DNA of 64,000 bases from Lacisediminihabitans changchengi (GTDB lineage: Bacteria; Actinomycetota; Actinomycetes; Actinomycetales; Microbacteriaceae). Both the position numbers and the translations under genes were made by a program. Of this stretch, positions 44,254 to 53,321 are shown in pieces (the stretch's first letter is position 1; the number at the start of each line of letters is the position of its first letter). A model generated the notes under the pieces. That model was not told the origin of the DNA. It ran no database searches and worked only from the letters and a program-made list of their open reading frames with translations. The DNA lies in contig NZ_JAEPES010000005.1 of assembly GCF_016634425.1 (NCBI RefSeq), positions 155,536 through 219,535 of the forward strand, given 5' to 3'.

Positions 44254-44666
44254 CCGTCGCAAGCTACATCCTGGGTGTCGTGTCCGCGCTCATCACCCTC
44301 GGGGTCGTCATCGAGATGCTGCGGAGGCGGCGCCTTCGGGAACGCCACGCGGTCTGGTGGCTCGTCGCGGGTGTGCTCGCCCTCATCGCAGGCGTGTTTC
44401 CCTCCACCCTCATTTGGGCTGCCGGCCTCGTCGGGGTTGCCGTGCCGATCAATCTGGTTTTTTTCGTCAGCGTCGCCGTCCTGTTCCTGGTCTGCATCCA
44501 ACACAGTGCGGAATTGACCGAGCTCGAGGCGAAAACTCGTTCCCTGGCGGAGACCTCAGCGCTGCAGGAGATCCGCATCGGTGAGCTGGAGAAACACCTC
44601 ACCGGCCACGCCGCTCCGGTGCTCGAAGTCGTCCAGGTGGACGAGAAAGCCCCGAAGAACTCCTAG
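44250..44666 (+). CDS. DUF2304 membrane protein
   Basis: 138 aa with three TM helices (~2-22, 35-52, 58-82) and a C-terminal coiled coil (LTELEAKTRSLAETSALQE). It begins ATGA-overlapped with the polyprenyl-phosphate glycosyltransferase. DUF2304 proteins typically accompany that transferase and may hold it at the membrane or help flip its lipid product; no enzymatic activity is known. Confidence 0.85.
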   Translation: MTVASYILGVVSALITLGVVIEMLRRRRLRERHAVWWLVAGVLALIAGVFPSTLIWAAGLVGVAVPINLVFFVSVAVLFLVCIQHSAELTELEAKTRSLAETSALQEIRIGELEKHLTGHAAPVLEVVQVDEKAPKNS

Positions 44667-44738
44667 CTGCCCGTCGTCCTCACCTCGCGCAGCGGGCGAG
44701 CTGCCGAAGTGCCGCTGGGGGATGCAGACGGATGCAGC

Positions 44739-45998
44739 TCAGCGCGCGCGCCGCTCCCGCAATCCCGCCGACACGAGATATGTGCCGTGCACGAGCAGCC
44801 CGACGATCGGACCGGCGACGAGCGCACAGATCGTTCGCGTGGCGAAATCCAGCGGAAGAAGAAGCGCGGCGACGGTGACGACCGCCCCGGCAACCCATCC
44901 CGCCGTGTAGACGAGATGCTGCGACCTCGCGAGAACCGCGGGGGCGGTGATGCAGAGCGCCGCAACGAGGGCGGATGACGCCACCAGGATCGCAAAGAAG
45001 GGGCCGTCGGGCTGTGGCCCAGTCGGTGAGATCAGCCCATAGATCGCCGGACCGAGCAGCCACCCGCCAAAGGCCAGCACCGCTCCGCCCGCAGCGACGA
45101 TGCCGAGGAGACGTAGGAACTGGCGCCAGAAGCGCTCGGAGTGATTGCGGAACTGCACCACCAGGTAGCTCTGCAGCGACATCGCGACAACGATCAGCGG
45201 GGCCCGGGTGAGCGTGATGGCGAGCACGAACATGCCCTGGAGCGCCCGCGGAACCGAGTGCGAGGTGAGCCCGAGCATCAGGGGAAATCCGCTGACCATG
45301 ATGCCGGTCGCCGTAGCCGCCACCACGGTTCGTGCGACGTTCCAGGTGAGGGCGCGATAGCCGACATCCAATTGCGAGCGTCCGACTATCGAGGGGCGGA
45401 TGAACGGCCAGAGCACGATGAGCGTGACGGGGAACGGCAACGCGACCGCCCACGCGAGCACGACGACATCGGTGGTGAACGCCAGGGCGATCGCCAACCC
45501 GATGAGGCGTAGCAGGGCGTCAACGGTGATCATCAGCGCGATCGGCGTCCAGGCCGACACTCCGTAGAGTGAGCCGGCGAGCACGGCGACCATGACGAAG
45601 GATGAGGTGCCGATCGCGAGCGGCGGCACGAGAGCCCAGCCCTCGGTGGGGAACGCGGCTCGCACCCACAGTGGCGCCGTCGCAAGCACGAGGGCTAAGA
45701 CCGTAAGCCCGGCGACGAGACCGAAGTTGCGCGCCCGACTGACCCGGTATGGACCGTCGCCGCTGACCGGATGCGTTCCGCGGGTCACTTCCTGCTGGAT
45801 GCCCCCGAGCGCCCCGACGACGAGATAGATCGACGACCAGAAGACCGCGAACGGCACGTAGAGCGCCGGGCCCACGCGGTTCGGCACGAGAATCGTCACC
45901 ACGTACGAGATCACGCCGGCAATCCCGGTGGCGACCAGGATGATGACGAAGCCGGAGAGGCGTGCCGGTGGTCGACCCACGGGCCTCGCGTCAGTCAT
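44739..45998 (-). CDS. Polysaccharide flippase-like membrane protein
   Basis: 419 aa with about twelve TM helices. The layout and length resemble MATE/Wzx-type polysaccharide exporters, but I see no strong signature. QEVTRGTHPVSGDGPYRVSR (~70-90) is a hydrophilic loop early in the chain. It is separate from the clearer Wzx protein at 56.4 kb, so the locus holds two flippase-like proteins. Upstream it is 27 bp from a GT2 gene on the same strand. Confidence 0.7.
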   Translation of the reverse strand: MTDARPVGRPPARLSGFVIILVATGIAGVISYVVTILVPNRVGPALYVPFAVFWSSIYLVVGALGGIQQEVTRGTHPVSGDGPYRVSRARNFGLVAGLTVLALVLATAPLWVRAAFPTEGWALVPPLAIGTSSFVMVAVLAGSLYGVSAWTPIALMITVDALLRLIGLAIALAFTTDVVVLAWAVALPFPVTLIVLWPFIRPSIVGRSQLDVGYRALTWNVARTVVAATATGIMVSGFPLMLGLTSHSVPRALQGMFVLAITLTRAPLIVVAMSLQSYLVVQFRNHSERFWRQFLRLLGIVAAGGAVLAFGGWLLGPAIYGLISPTGPQPDGPFFAILVASSALVAALCITAPAVLARSQHLVYTAGWVAGAVVTVAALLLPLDFATRTICALVAGPIVGLLVHGTYLVSAGLRERRAR

Positions 45999-46025
45999 CC
46001 GTTCATCTTATCGAGAGGGATGCCG

Positions 46026-47015
46026 TCACTCTCCGTGAGGCTGCAGCAGGTCGCGCACCATATCCAGTCGACCCTGGCTCGCGTATTCGGAGTACCAGCC
46101 GCGCCGGTCCGCCGCGAGCACGCGCCAGAGTCGGCGCCGTCGTTGCGCGGGCAGTGCCTGACGGATTGCTTCGAACGCCGCCTTGGTGCGCGCGTGGGCC
46201 AGCCGTTCCGGGAGCACTCGGTCCTGAACGCTGTCCAGCCGCTCCGCGAGCTGCGCGAACTGTGTGGCGAGCCGGTCGTTCCGTCCGCCGCGCGGCTCGA
46301 GCGCTCGCCGCACCTTACGCCGGAAGGTCGGATAGTCGACGCCGATCTGATTCGACGCGTGTTGCCGGTAGTCGATGAGTGCGGCATTCAGCGAGTCGAG
46401 TTGTCCGACGGTGGCGGCGACGACGGCAAGCCATTCGTCGTGCACCCATCCGGTGGGGAACGGCAGGGCCACCTCGAGCAGCCGGCGACGGAACATCGAG
46501 GTTGCTCCCGTCGCGATGTTGCGCCTGATGAACACCGAGAACCCGTCGCCGCGATGCAGCGCGGTGAGATCCTGCTCGCTCACCTCGAGTACGGAGAAGA
46601 GGTTGCGGCCCTGGTCCACACCCTCGGCGTCGACGAGGCGGGCGTCGGCGAACAGGAAGTCGAGACCGGGGCGTGCGTCGAACTCCTTGATGGCGCGGGA
46701 GAGGCGGTCCGGATACCAGAGGTCGTCCTGGTCGCTCAGAACGATGAGCTCCCCCGTCGTTGCCCGAATCGCGCTCTCGAAGTTCGCGGTGACGCCGAGC
46801 GCCTTCGGGTTGCGAAGCACGACGAAATCGAGCTGGGGGAGGGCGATTGACCCCACGAGCGCGATGGCGACATCCACCGTGTCATCCGTCGACGCATCGT
46901 CGGAGAGCACAATCTCATCGGGAGGGGTCGACTGGGCGAGGATGCTGCGCAGCTGGGCCTCGATGAAGCGGGCGCCGTTGTGCGTGCACAGCGCAACGGA
47001 GATCCGTTCGGTCAT
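46026..47015 (-). CDS. GT2 family glycosyltransferase
   Basis: 329 aa. ISVALCTHNGARFIEAQLRS, VLSDDASTDDT and the acidic LSDQDDLWYPDRL are the motifs of a GT2 subgroup common in rhamnan and capsular clusters. GWVHDEWLAVVAA follows. The C-terminal ~100 residues are Arg-rich and helical. It is likely co-transcribed with the flippase-like gene (27-bp gap). A rhamnosyltransferase function is possible given RmlABCD but not shown. Confidence 0.87.
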   Translation of the reverse strand: MTERISVALCTHNGARFIEAQLRSILAQSTPPDEIVLSDDASTDDTVDVAIALVGSIALPQLDFVVLRNPKALGVTANFESAIRATTGELIVLSDQDDLWYPDRLSRAIKEFDARPGLDFLFADARLVDAEGVDQGRNLFSVLEVSEQDLTALHRGDGFSVFIRRNIATGATSMFRRRLLEVALPFPTGWVHDEWLAVVAATVGQLDSLNAALIDYRQHASNQIGVDYPTFRRKVRRALEPRGGRNDRLATQFAQLAERLDSVQDRVLPERLAHARTKAAFEAIRQALPAQRRRRLWRVLAADRRGWYSEYASQGRLDMVRDLLQPHGE

Positions 47016-47152
47016 GATCCGACCCCCAGTGCGAGTGAAAACGGTGCGCGCGGCGCGCAGCAGCCCTTATATTCTGCCCGCTGCCTGAACACGATTGTCC
47101 GCTCAGTGCTCGGGACGGGCTTTCTCAGGATGCCCTCCGGTACATTTGTGCG

Positions 47153-48994
47153 GTGGCAGATGACAAACGAGTACCGATCAAGCATTCCCATATCGTTGGG
47201 CGTCATGGACTGTGGCGGCAAAACACTCGGGGTCGGACGACTCTTATCGTCGTGGCGGCCGTTCTGATCGTCGGAGTCGGAGTCGGCGCATGGGTCGGGG
47301 TTCGGGCGCTCTCGGCCAAGAAATCTCTCGAATCGGCGCAGAGCCTGATCGCGGATCTGCAGACCAAGGTGACCGCACGAGACTTCGCTGGGGCAAAAGA
47401 CGACGCAGGCAAGATCAAGAAGGACACCGCCAACGCGGTATCCATGACGAGCGACCCGATATGGCGAGTGGTCGAGTTGGTCCCGGTGCTTGGACAGAAT
47501 CTCACAGTGGTTCGACAACTCGCCGGTGCGGTCAACGACGTCGCCGTCGGTGCGATTGACCCTGCCGTGGACTTCGCGTCGACGTTCAATCTCGATGCGT
47601 TGAAACCGGTTGACGGGCATATCAACCTTGAGCCTTTGGCAAAAGCGGGAACGATCATCACCTCCGCCGATAAAGTGGTCGGCGCAGCCTCCTCAACGGT
47701 TGATTCGATCAACGACAGCACGTCTATCTCGGTTGTCAAGAACGCTGTAGTCAAGCTCGATCGGCTCTTGGTCAAGGCCAAAGGCATCACTGGTCCAGCG
47801 CGGAACGCTCTCGAGTTGCTTCCGCGGATGATGGGAGCCGGCGGACCCCGCACTTACATCATGCTGTTCCAGAACAATGCTGAGGCAGCGAGCCTCGGCG
47901 GGGCAGCGAGCGCCTGGACGATCTTGAACGTCGACAATGGCTCGATCACACTAGGAGCTCAGCCGGCGACCGAGAGTTTTCCCAGGAATCTGCCGATTCC
48001 CATTCCGCTCGACCCGACGGTGGTCGACCTGTTCAGCCAAAACGGACTGCAGTTCTCGAACAACGTCACGCTTCGTCCGAACTTCCCGACCGCGGCGAAA
48101 CTCGCTCAAGCGTTCTGGCTGCGCGAGTCGGGCCAGAAGGTCGACGGTGTGCTGTCTTTCGACCCCGTCGCACTCAGCTACCTGCTCACTGCGACCGGGC
48201 CTCTGAAGCTGCCATCGGGGGAGAGCTTGACCTCCACTACGGCGGTTCCGATCCTGCTCTCCGAGGTTTACGCCAAATACTCGGGAGTGAAGGTGCAGAA
48301 CGCCTTCTTCGCTAGCGCTGCGGCTTCGGTGTTCGGGGCGCTCACATCCTCTGCCCCTGATACCAACAAGCTCATAGCGGCGCTCACACGCTCGGTTTCC
48401 GAAAACCGATTGATGGTCTGGAGCGATCACCTGAAGGAACAGAAAGTCCTGTCGTCGATCCAGCTCGGTGGGATCATGGACACTACCAACAAAGTGAATA
48501 CGCAAATCGGCGTCTTTTTCAACGACAACTCGGCATCCAAGATGTCCTACTACCTCAACACCTCGGCCGCGCTCACGTCCACAGCGTGCCAGAGCCCTGG
48601 CAATCCGACTTTCACCGCTGTTGTGGTTCTCAATTCCAACATTACTGAAGCGGCGCAGAAGGCTCTTCCGTCCTACGTGCGCTCGCAGGTCTACCTCAAG
48701 CCCGTCAAGACGCGGACCCAGGTTTATGTTTATGGGCCGCCCGGGGCGACCAATGCCAGTTTTTCTGATGGCGGTGGCGCGCTCGCCATGAACCTTGTCG
48801 GCTCAACCCGCGACCTCGGACGACCCGTTGCTCATATTCAGGTCGATCTGCTCGCCAGCCAGACAGCGACGTTCACTGTGACATTCGCTGGAACAAAAGG
48901 CGACTACGGTCCGCTATCCGCGCGCGTGACACCGATGGTCAATCCGACGGCTGTGACGCTATCCTCGCCGGGTTGCCAGCCCTCGACGAAGTAG
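47153..48994 (+). CDS. DUF4012 extracytoplasmic protein
   Basis: 613 aa. A basic 28-residue lead, one TM helix (~29-52) and a long extracytoplasmic part are seen. The DUF4012 core is recognised by PRTYIMLFQNNAEAASLGG (~residue 238), then a VDGVLSFDPVALSYLL motif. DUF4012 proteins occur in actinobacterial and other surface-polysaccharide clusters; their role is unknown. It is convergent with, and directly abuts, the WbaP-type gene. The GTG at 47153 is the chosen start; no strong ribosome-binding site is seen. Confidence 0.85.
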   Translation: MADDKRVPIKHSHIVGRHGLWRQNTRGRTTLIVVAAVLIVGVGVGAWVGVRALSAKKSLESAQSLIADLQTKVTARDFAGAKDDAGKIKKDTANAVSMTSDPIWRVVELVPVLGQNLTVVRQLAGAVNDVAVGAIDPAVDFASTFNLDALKPVDGHINLEPLAKAGTIITSADKVVGAASSTVDSINDSTSISVVKNAVVKLDRLLVKAKGITGPARNALELLPRMMGAGGPRTYIMLFQNNAEAASLGGAASAWTILNVDNGSITLGAQPATESFPRNLPIPIPLDPTVVDLFSQNGLQFSNNVTLRPNFPTAAKLAQAFWLRESGQKVDGVLSFDPVALSYLLTATGPLKLPSGESLTSTTAVPILLSEVYAKYSGVKVQNAFFASAAASVFGALTSSAPDTNKLIAALTRSVSENRLMVWSDHLKEQKVLSSIQLGGIMDTTNKVNTQIGVFFNDNSASKMSYYLNTSAALTSTACQSPGNPTFTAVVVLNSNITEAAQKALPSYVRSQVYLKPVKTRTQVYVYGPPGATNASFSDGGGALAMNLVGSTRDLGRPVAHIQVDLLASQTATFTVTFAGTKGDYGPLSARVTPMVNPTAVTLSSPGCQPSTK

Positions 48995-50452
48995 TTAGAC
49001 CGCGCCGTCCGACATCGCAACGGCACGAATCGTTCGCCACAGGATGATGATGTCTCCGGTCATTGACCAGTTCTCGACGTAATACAAGTCCAACCGGATC
49101 GCGTCATCCCAGCTGAGGTTTGACCGGCCGCTCACTTGCCAGAGCCCGCTCATGCCCGGTTTCATCATGAGCCTGCGGTGGGCTGCGTCGTCGTACAGCG
49201 CCACCTCGGCCTGTCTCTGAGGACGCGGGCCAACGAGGCTCATGTGGCCCAGGAGTACATTGAACAGTTGGGGGAACTCATCGAGGGATGAACGTCGGAG
49301 AAAACCTCCGACCCGCGTAATTCGAGGGTCGTTCATCACCTTAAACAAGGGCTCTGCGCTTCGTCCCTGCGCGTCAAGCAAACTTTCCAGCTGGTCGTCC
49401 GCATCCTTGATCATCGAGCGGAACTTCAACATGCCGAACGGGGTTCCCTGAAGTCCGATCCGTTCCTGCCGGTAAAGAATGCTGCCCGGACTGGAAGTTT
49501 TGATGGCGATTCCGACAGCAATAAGTACGGGCGAAGAGATGAGGATGATCAAGCCGGCCCCGACTAGATCGAAAGCTCGCTTCGAGAGACGCTTAACCCC
49601 GGTGAATGCGGGGTACTCCACGTAAATTAGCGGAAGACCGGACACCGGTCGGGCATGAATTCGAGGCCCCGCCACCCCCGTAAGTCCGGGCGCCACGATG
49701 AGGGTGACTTCCTTGCCTTCGAGGTCCCATCCGAGCTTACGCATGTCGAGGTGGCTGATCTCATCTGCTCCCGTGAGCACAACCGTGTCAGCCTGTACTT
49801 CTTCGAGGGCGACGAGGATGTCGGCGTATTTACCCAGGACGGGAACGCCTCCGAAGAAGGGCTTGTCAACCGAACCGTCACGAGTAAGCGCTCCGACGAC
49901 GTTAATTCCCGAACCCTGCGCCCGCCGGATTGTGGCAGTGACGTTTTCCGACTTGACGCGTTCGCCAACGACAATTGCGCGGGAAACGTGAAGGCCGCGT
50001 GCCTGTTCGCGGCGGAGCCACTGTCGCCACGCCCATCGGGTCCAGAGCAGAAGGAATACCCCGATTGGCAGCGCGGTCAGGAAGTAGCCGCGCGCGAGAT
50101 CAATCCTCAAAAGAAATGCGACGATCGCGAAAATCCCGAACAGGCGGATAGTCGAGTCGACAACGCGCCGATACTCGAGAGTTCCACTGCCGATGACCTT
50201 GAGGTCCCGTGTGGCATAGGCGCTGAGGACAAACATCCACAAAAGAGTGATGGCGATCGAGACAGAGTTGTAGCCGATTCCGATCTGAAACTTCTGTTCC
50301 AGGGCGACGGGCCGAAGTCCGAACCACAGCAATTGCGAGCCGTAGACGGCAAGAACGACTACGAGAAGATCGGTCACGATCAGGCGCCGGGCGTACACTC
50401 GCTGCCAAGTTCTCGACCGCCGCGCCGTTGCGCTTTCAGTACTGGTTGTCAC
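48995..50452 (-). CDS. Polyprenyl-phosphate sugar phosphotransferase (WbaP/WcaJ type)
   Basis: 485 aa initiating enzyme. It transfers a sugar-1-phosphate (commonly glucose or galactose) to undecaprenyl phosphate, the first step of polymer assembly. About four TM helices at residues ~25-145, a Rossmann-like central region (IVVGERVKSENV), a fifth hydrophobic segment (LVGAGLIILISSPVLIAVG) and the C-terminal catalytic domain are seen. The domain carries FRSMIKDAD, RRSSLDEFPQLFNVL, SLVGPRPQ and PGMSGLWQVSGRSNLSWD, all diagnostic. The GTG at 50452 is used. It is the only such enzyme in the window. Confidence 0.95.
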   Translation of the reverse strand: MTTSTESATARRSRTWQRVYARRLIVTDLLVVVLAVYGSQLLWFGLRPVALEQKFQIGIGYNSVSIAITLLWMFVLSAYATRDLKVIGSGTLEYRRVVDSTIRLFGIFAIVAFLLRIDLARGYFLTALPIGVFLLLWTRWAWRQWLRREQARGLHVSRAIVVGERVKSENVTATIRRAQGSGINVVGALTRDGSVDKPFFGGVPVLGKYADILVALEEVQADTVVLTGADEISHLDMRKLGWDLEGKEVTLIVAPGLTGVAGPRIHARPVSGLPLIYVEYPAFTGVKRLSKRAFDLVGAGLIILISSPVLIAVGIAIKTSSPGSILYRQERIGLQGTPFGMLKFRSMIKDADDQLESLLDAQGRSAEPLFKVMNDPRITRVGGFLRRSSLDEFPQLFNVLLGHMSLVGPRPQRQAEVALYDDAAHRRLMMKPGMSGLWQVSGRSNLSWDDAIRLDLYYVENWSMTGDIIILWRTIRAVAMSDGAV

Positions 50453-50909
50453 AAAACCTCAGTTCGCCGTCATGACCGTGTGATCCGTCGGGTGCGCAGA
50501 ACTTTCGGTCCTCGCAAATATATCCTCAGTTGTACGCAGTGAATCACCAACATTGAGGATCAATCGCGCGTTCTTGCTGGCGTACCGACGCCAAACTCCC
50601 CCAGGCCCTCAGCATTCTGTGTCGACTCTAGTATTTCGCCGCCAAAAATGGGTCAGCCTTTGGGTTCGATCAGTGGCAGCGGCGACCCTTGGCGGACTAT
50701 TTCAGCTCACGCGCCACGTTCTTTCGCTCGGACTGATCGAGCTGGGATGCGCGCTGGAGGTTGTTGAGACTGATGGCAAGGTGCCGCACAAAGGTCTCGT
50801 CGTATCTGTTCGGCCGCTTCGAAAGTCGACATCGGTGCCTCACCCTTAAGTGGCGACATAGAGTAACTGGGACATATCGAACTTCTGCCAGCAGGGACTT
50901 GATTCCACC
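50453..50909. other. Intergenic region upstream of WbaP gene and left edge of the AT-richer cassette
   Basis: It separates the WbaP gene from the GT4 at 50.9 kb. On the minus strand a TATATT word at about 50517-50522, with TTCACT 15 bp upstream, is a weak promoter candidate for the WbaP gene. A short coding-like stretch (50697-50843) is listed separately. Nothing else is recognised. Confidence 0.4.
50697..50843 (-). pseudogene. Possible C-terminal remnant of a lost gene
   Basis: 48 codons from GTG 50843 end RYDETFVRHLAISLNN, then LQRASQLDQSERKNVARELK, an amphipathic helical composition that looks coding rather than random. The open frame continues upstream to about 50925 without a stop. No full gene is present. 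I do not recognise the family. It may be a leftover from cassette exchange at the edge of the AT-richer block. Confidence 0.3.
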
Positions 50910-52055
50910 TTGAACGAATTATCAGACGAGCCACGCGTCGTCTTTGTAGATAGCTCTGCGTTGCCGGGCGGGGGGCAAATGGGACTAAACCGCTACCTGG
51001 TGCAGTGCAAGGCCAAGCTGACGAGACTCATCTCGTTGGGCCCGGGTACCGCGTTTTCTGGTGCAACGTCGGCAGGCATACCGGTGGAAGTGCTCACGGC
51101 GTCCCCCCACAAATTTGCGTTTCTAGGGATGGGCCTGCGTCTGTCCGGGCGGTTGAGAATGCTCGACCCGAACATCATCGTCGCAAATAGTCCCAAGGCG
51201 GCAGTTGTGCTCTCAAGCATTCGACTGCCCAAAGGCACCATCCGTATCTACTACATGAGAGATGATCTCAACCCGAAACGAAATTCGCGTCTGAAATTAG
51301 CGGTGCTTAATGGCTTCGTTCTCCCGAGGTTTGACGCATTCATCGCGAATAGCGAATGGACGCTATCGACGCTGCCGGCGAAATTCGACTCACATCCAAA
51401 GCGTGTCGCGTATCCAGTGTCTGGGTCGATTGCAACGAAGCGCAACTCGGCTCCTAGTGAACCCCTTCGGATCCTCACTCTGAGCCGGCTCGACCCTTGG
51501 AAGGGCATTCACGTGTTGCTCGATGCGCTGCACGAGCTCGAAGTGGCTGGGTACAGCGGGCGTTTCAGCCTAATGATTGCGGGCTCGAGTGCGCATTCGG
51601 ATCCGCGCTACGCGTCGATGCTTGAGACGCAGGCTCGCTTGCTTCGAAGCCCAGTTCAGTTTCTAGGACACGTCGACCGCGTCGAAGCGCTCATTGCCGA
51701 CGCGGACTGCTTAGTCTCTGTGTCTACGTCTCCTGAGCCGTTCGGGCAAGTGATCAATCAAGGAATGCTTGGCGGTCTCGTAGTTATCGCCGGGGACGAG
51801 GGCGGGCCCCGTGAGCAAATCGACCACGGCGAGACCGGATATCTGGTAACACCGAATGAAAGTGCAATTCTCGCGCGTACGATTCAGGCCCTCTTGGAGG
51901 ATCCGGCTTCGCGGACTCGGGTGGCTGAAGCTGCTCAAAGGGCTGCCTCGAGATTCAGCGACCGAGTGACTGTTCCGCTATTGACTGAGGCCATCCGCTC
52001 CATCGCTGTGGAGTTCCATCCCATTCGGCGGGATAGGCAAAGGCTCTGTCTGTGA
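50910..52055 (+). CDS. GT4 family glycosyltransferase
   Basis: 381 aa, TTG start at 50910. PRVVFVDSSALPGGGQMGLN is the acceptor-side strand and loop. LRILTLSRLDPWKGIHVLLDA opens the donor domain, and VSVSTSPEPFGQVINQGMLGG gives the conserved E-x7 region (with Gln/Asn replacing the usual second acidic position). It is the first gene of the AT-richer block 50.9-58.6 kb, in which codons such as AAA, AAT and ATA are more frequent than in flanking genes. Specificity is unknown. Confidence 0.84.
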   Translation: MNELSDEPRVVFVDSSALPGGGQMGLNRYLVQCKAKLTRLISLGPGTAFSGATSAGIPVEVLTASPHKFAFLGMGLRLSGRLRMLDPNIIVANSPKAAVVLSSIRLPKGTIRIYYMRDDLNPKRNSRLKLAVLNGFVLPRFDAFIANSEWTLSTLPAKFDSHPKRVAYPVSGSIATKRNSAPSEPLRILTLSRLDPWKGIHVLLDALHELEVAGYSGRFSLMIAGSSAHSDPRYASMLETQARLLRSPVQFLGHVDRVEALIADADCLVSVSTSPEPFGQVINQGMLGGLVVIAGDEGGPREQIDHGETGYLVTPNESAILARTIQALLEDPASRTRVAEAAQRAASRFSDRVTVPLLTEAIRSIAVEFHPIRRDRQRLCL

Positions 52056-52153
52056 ACACGACATGTCAAACTTGAAACGTCGATATCGGTGATTCACGGA
52101 CCATCGAGTGACGAGCTTGCTAGTCGTGGGCGATAGAAAAGGTCAGAAAACAA

Positions 52154-53248
52154 ATGCCAGTGCCCGAGACAACATCTTCAGTTGTGATACTCGTGAGCGA
52201 ACTGTCCGGAAATTCGGTAGGACGAGCGTATGTGATTTGGATGCTCGCTCGAAAACTCGGATGGAAGACTGTGGTAGTCGGCCCAGTCGAGGAGCGTTTC
52301 TGGCCACCGCTTGCGAATTCTGCATTTTCGCGGGACTGCGTCGCCCTTACGGTCGGGCGGAAATCGGACGAGGACGAGCTATCTCGACTCGCAGAGTCCT
52401 CTGACCTGATTATCGCTGTCAAGCCACTTCCCCGGTCATTCGGCCGAGCGCTTCGCTTAAAGAAGCTAACAGGTACACCGATCCTGCTGGATATTGACGA
52501 CCCTGATATAGAGGCAAGGATCGGCCGAGGACGATGGACCCATATGGTCGCCAAGTCCGTACTTCGACCTCGGACCTTTTGGCCAGCTCTTGTAATGAGG
52601 TCGAAGGCGTTTGGCGTTTCGCGAATAGTAAGCAACCCCGTTCTGCAGCGTCGCTATGGTGGAACTATTGTGCCCCACGCGCGGGAAGACACCGGGCCAG
52701 GGCGAGTTCATGAAACCCACGAGCCTCGGGTCGTGTTCGTCGGGACAAATAGAAAACACAAAGGGGTGGAAACATTGCGGGGCGCAGTGCGTCAACTCCA
52801 AGATTTCGGAGTCACGCTCGTGGTAACAGATGCACCGCCAGCGGACTCCGAACCCTGGGAAGACTGGGTCGGAAACACAACTTTCGAAGGCGGACTCGAA
52901 CTGGTGCGAACTGGAGACATTGTTGTGCTGCCGAGCATCCAGACTTCGATGGTCACCGAAGCGCAACTTCCTGCCAAGCTTATGGACGCAATGATTGCCG
53001 GAAGGGCAATAGTTGTAACTAATGCGGAGCCACTGATCTGGGCGGTTGGAGAAGCAGCCCTCGTTGTAGAGTCGGACAACATATCAGCGCTTGCTGATTC
53101 GCTCAGGAAACTTTCGGACCCGGTCGTTCGCCGGAAATTTGGGGATGCAATTCGTGAGCGCGCACTTTCTCGCTTCACCGTCGAGGCTGTCCTGCCTGAC
53201 TTTCGACGGGCGTGTGAAGATGCAATTAAAGGGGAGTCAGGTCGATGA
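52154..53248 (+). CDS. GT4-like glycosyltransferase
   Basis: 364 aa. The N-terminal half is divergent (SVVILVSELSGNSVGRAYVI). The C-terminal half has RVVFVGTNRKHKGVETLRGA, then VVLPSIQTSMVTEAQLPAKLMDAMIAGRAIVV, a GT4-like donor site with a Lys-containing PAKLMDAM motif instead of E-x7-E. The ATG at 52154 is preceded by AAAAGG. It is in the AT-richer block; substrate is unknown. Confidence 0.76.
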   Translation: MPVPETTSSVVILVSELSGNSVGRAYVIWMLARKLGWKTVVVGPVEERFWPPLANSAFSRDCVALTVGRKSDEDELSRLAESSDLIIAVKPLPRSFGRALRLKKLTGTPILLDIDDPDIEARIGRGRWTHMVAKSVLRPRTFWPALVMRSKAFGVSRIVSNPVLQRRYGGTIVPHAREDTGPGRVHETHEPRVVFVGTNRKHKGVETLRGAVRQLQDFGVTLVVTDAPPADSEPWEDWVGNTTFEGGLELVRTGDIVVLPSIQTSMVTEAQLPAKLMDAMIAGRAIVVTNAEPLIWAVGEAALVVESDNISALADSLRKLSDPVVRRKFGDAIRERALSRFTVEAVLPDFRRACEDAIKGESGR

Positions 53249-53321
53249 TAAGAACCGGATCGGAGCAGCGGCCGAATCGACTTCAGTGGCCCAGTAAGTA
53301 CGCGATGCTCAGGAACCCGTC

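Noticed and set aside
50553..50849. 98-codon plus-strand open frame before the AT-richer cassette
   Set aside because: No motif or ribosome-binding site; the complementary strand frame looks more coding-like, and neither is a full gene.
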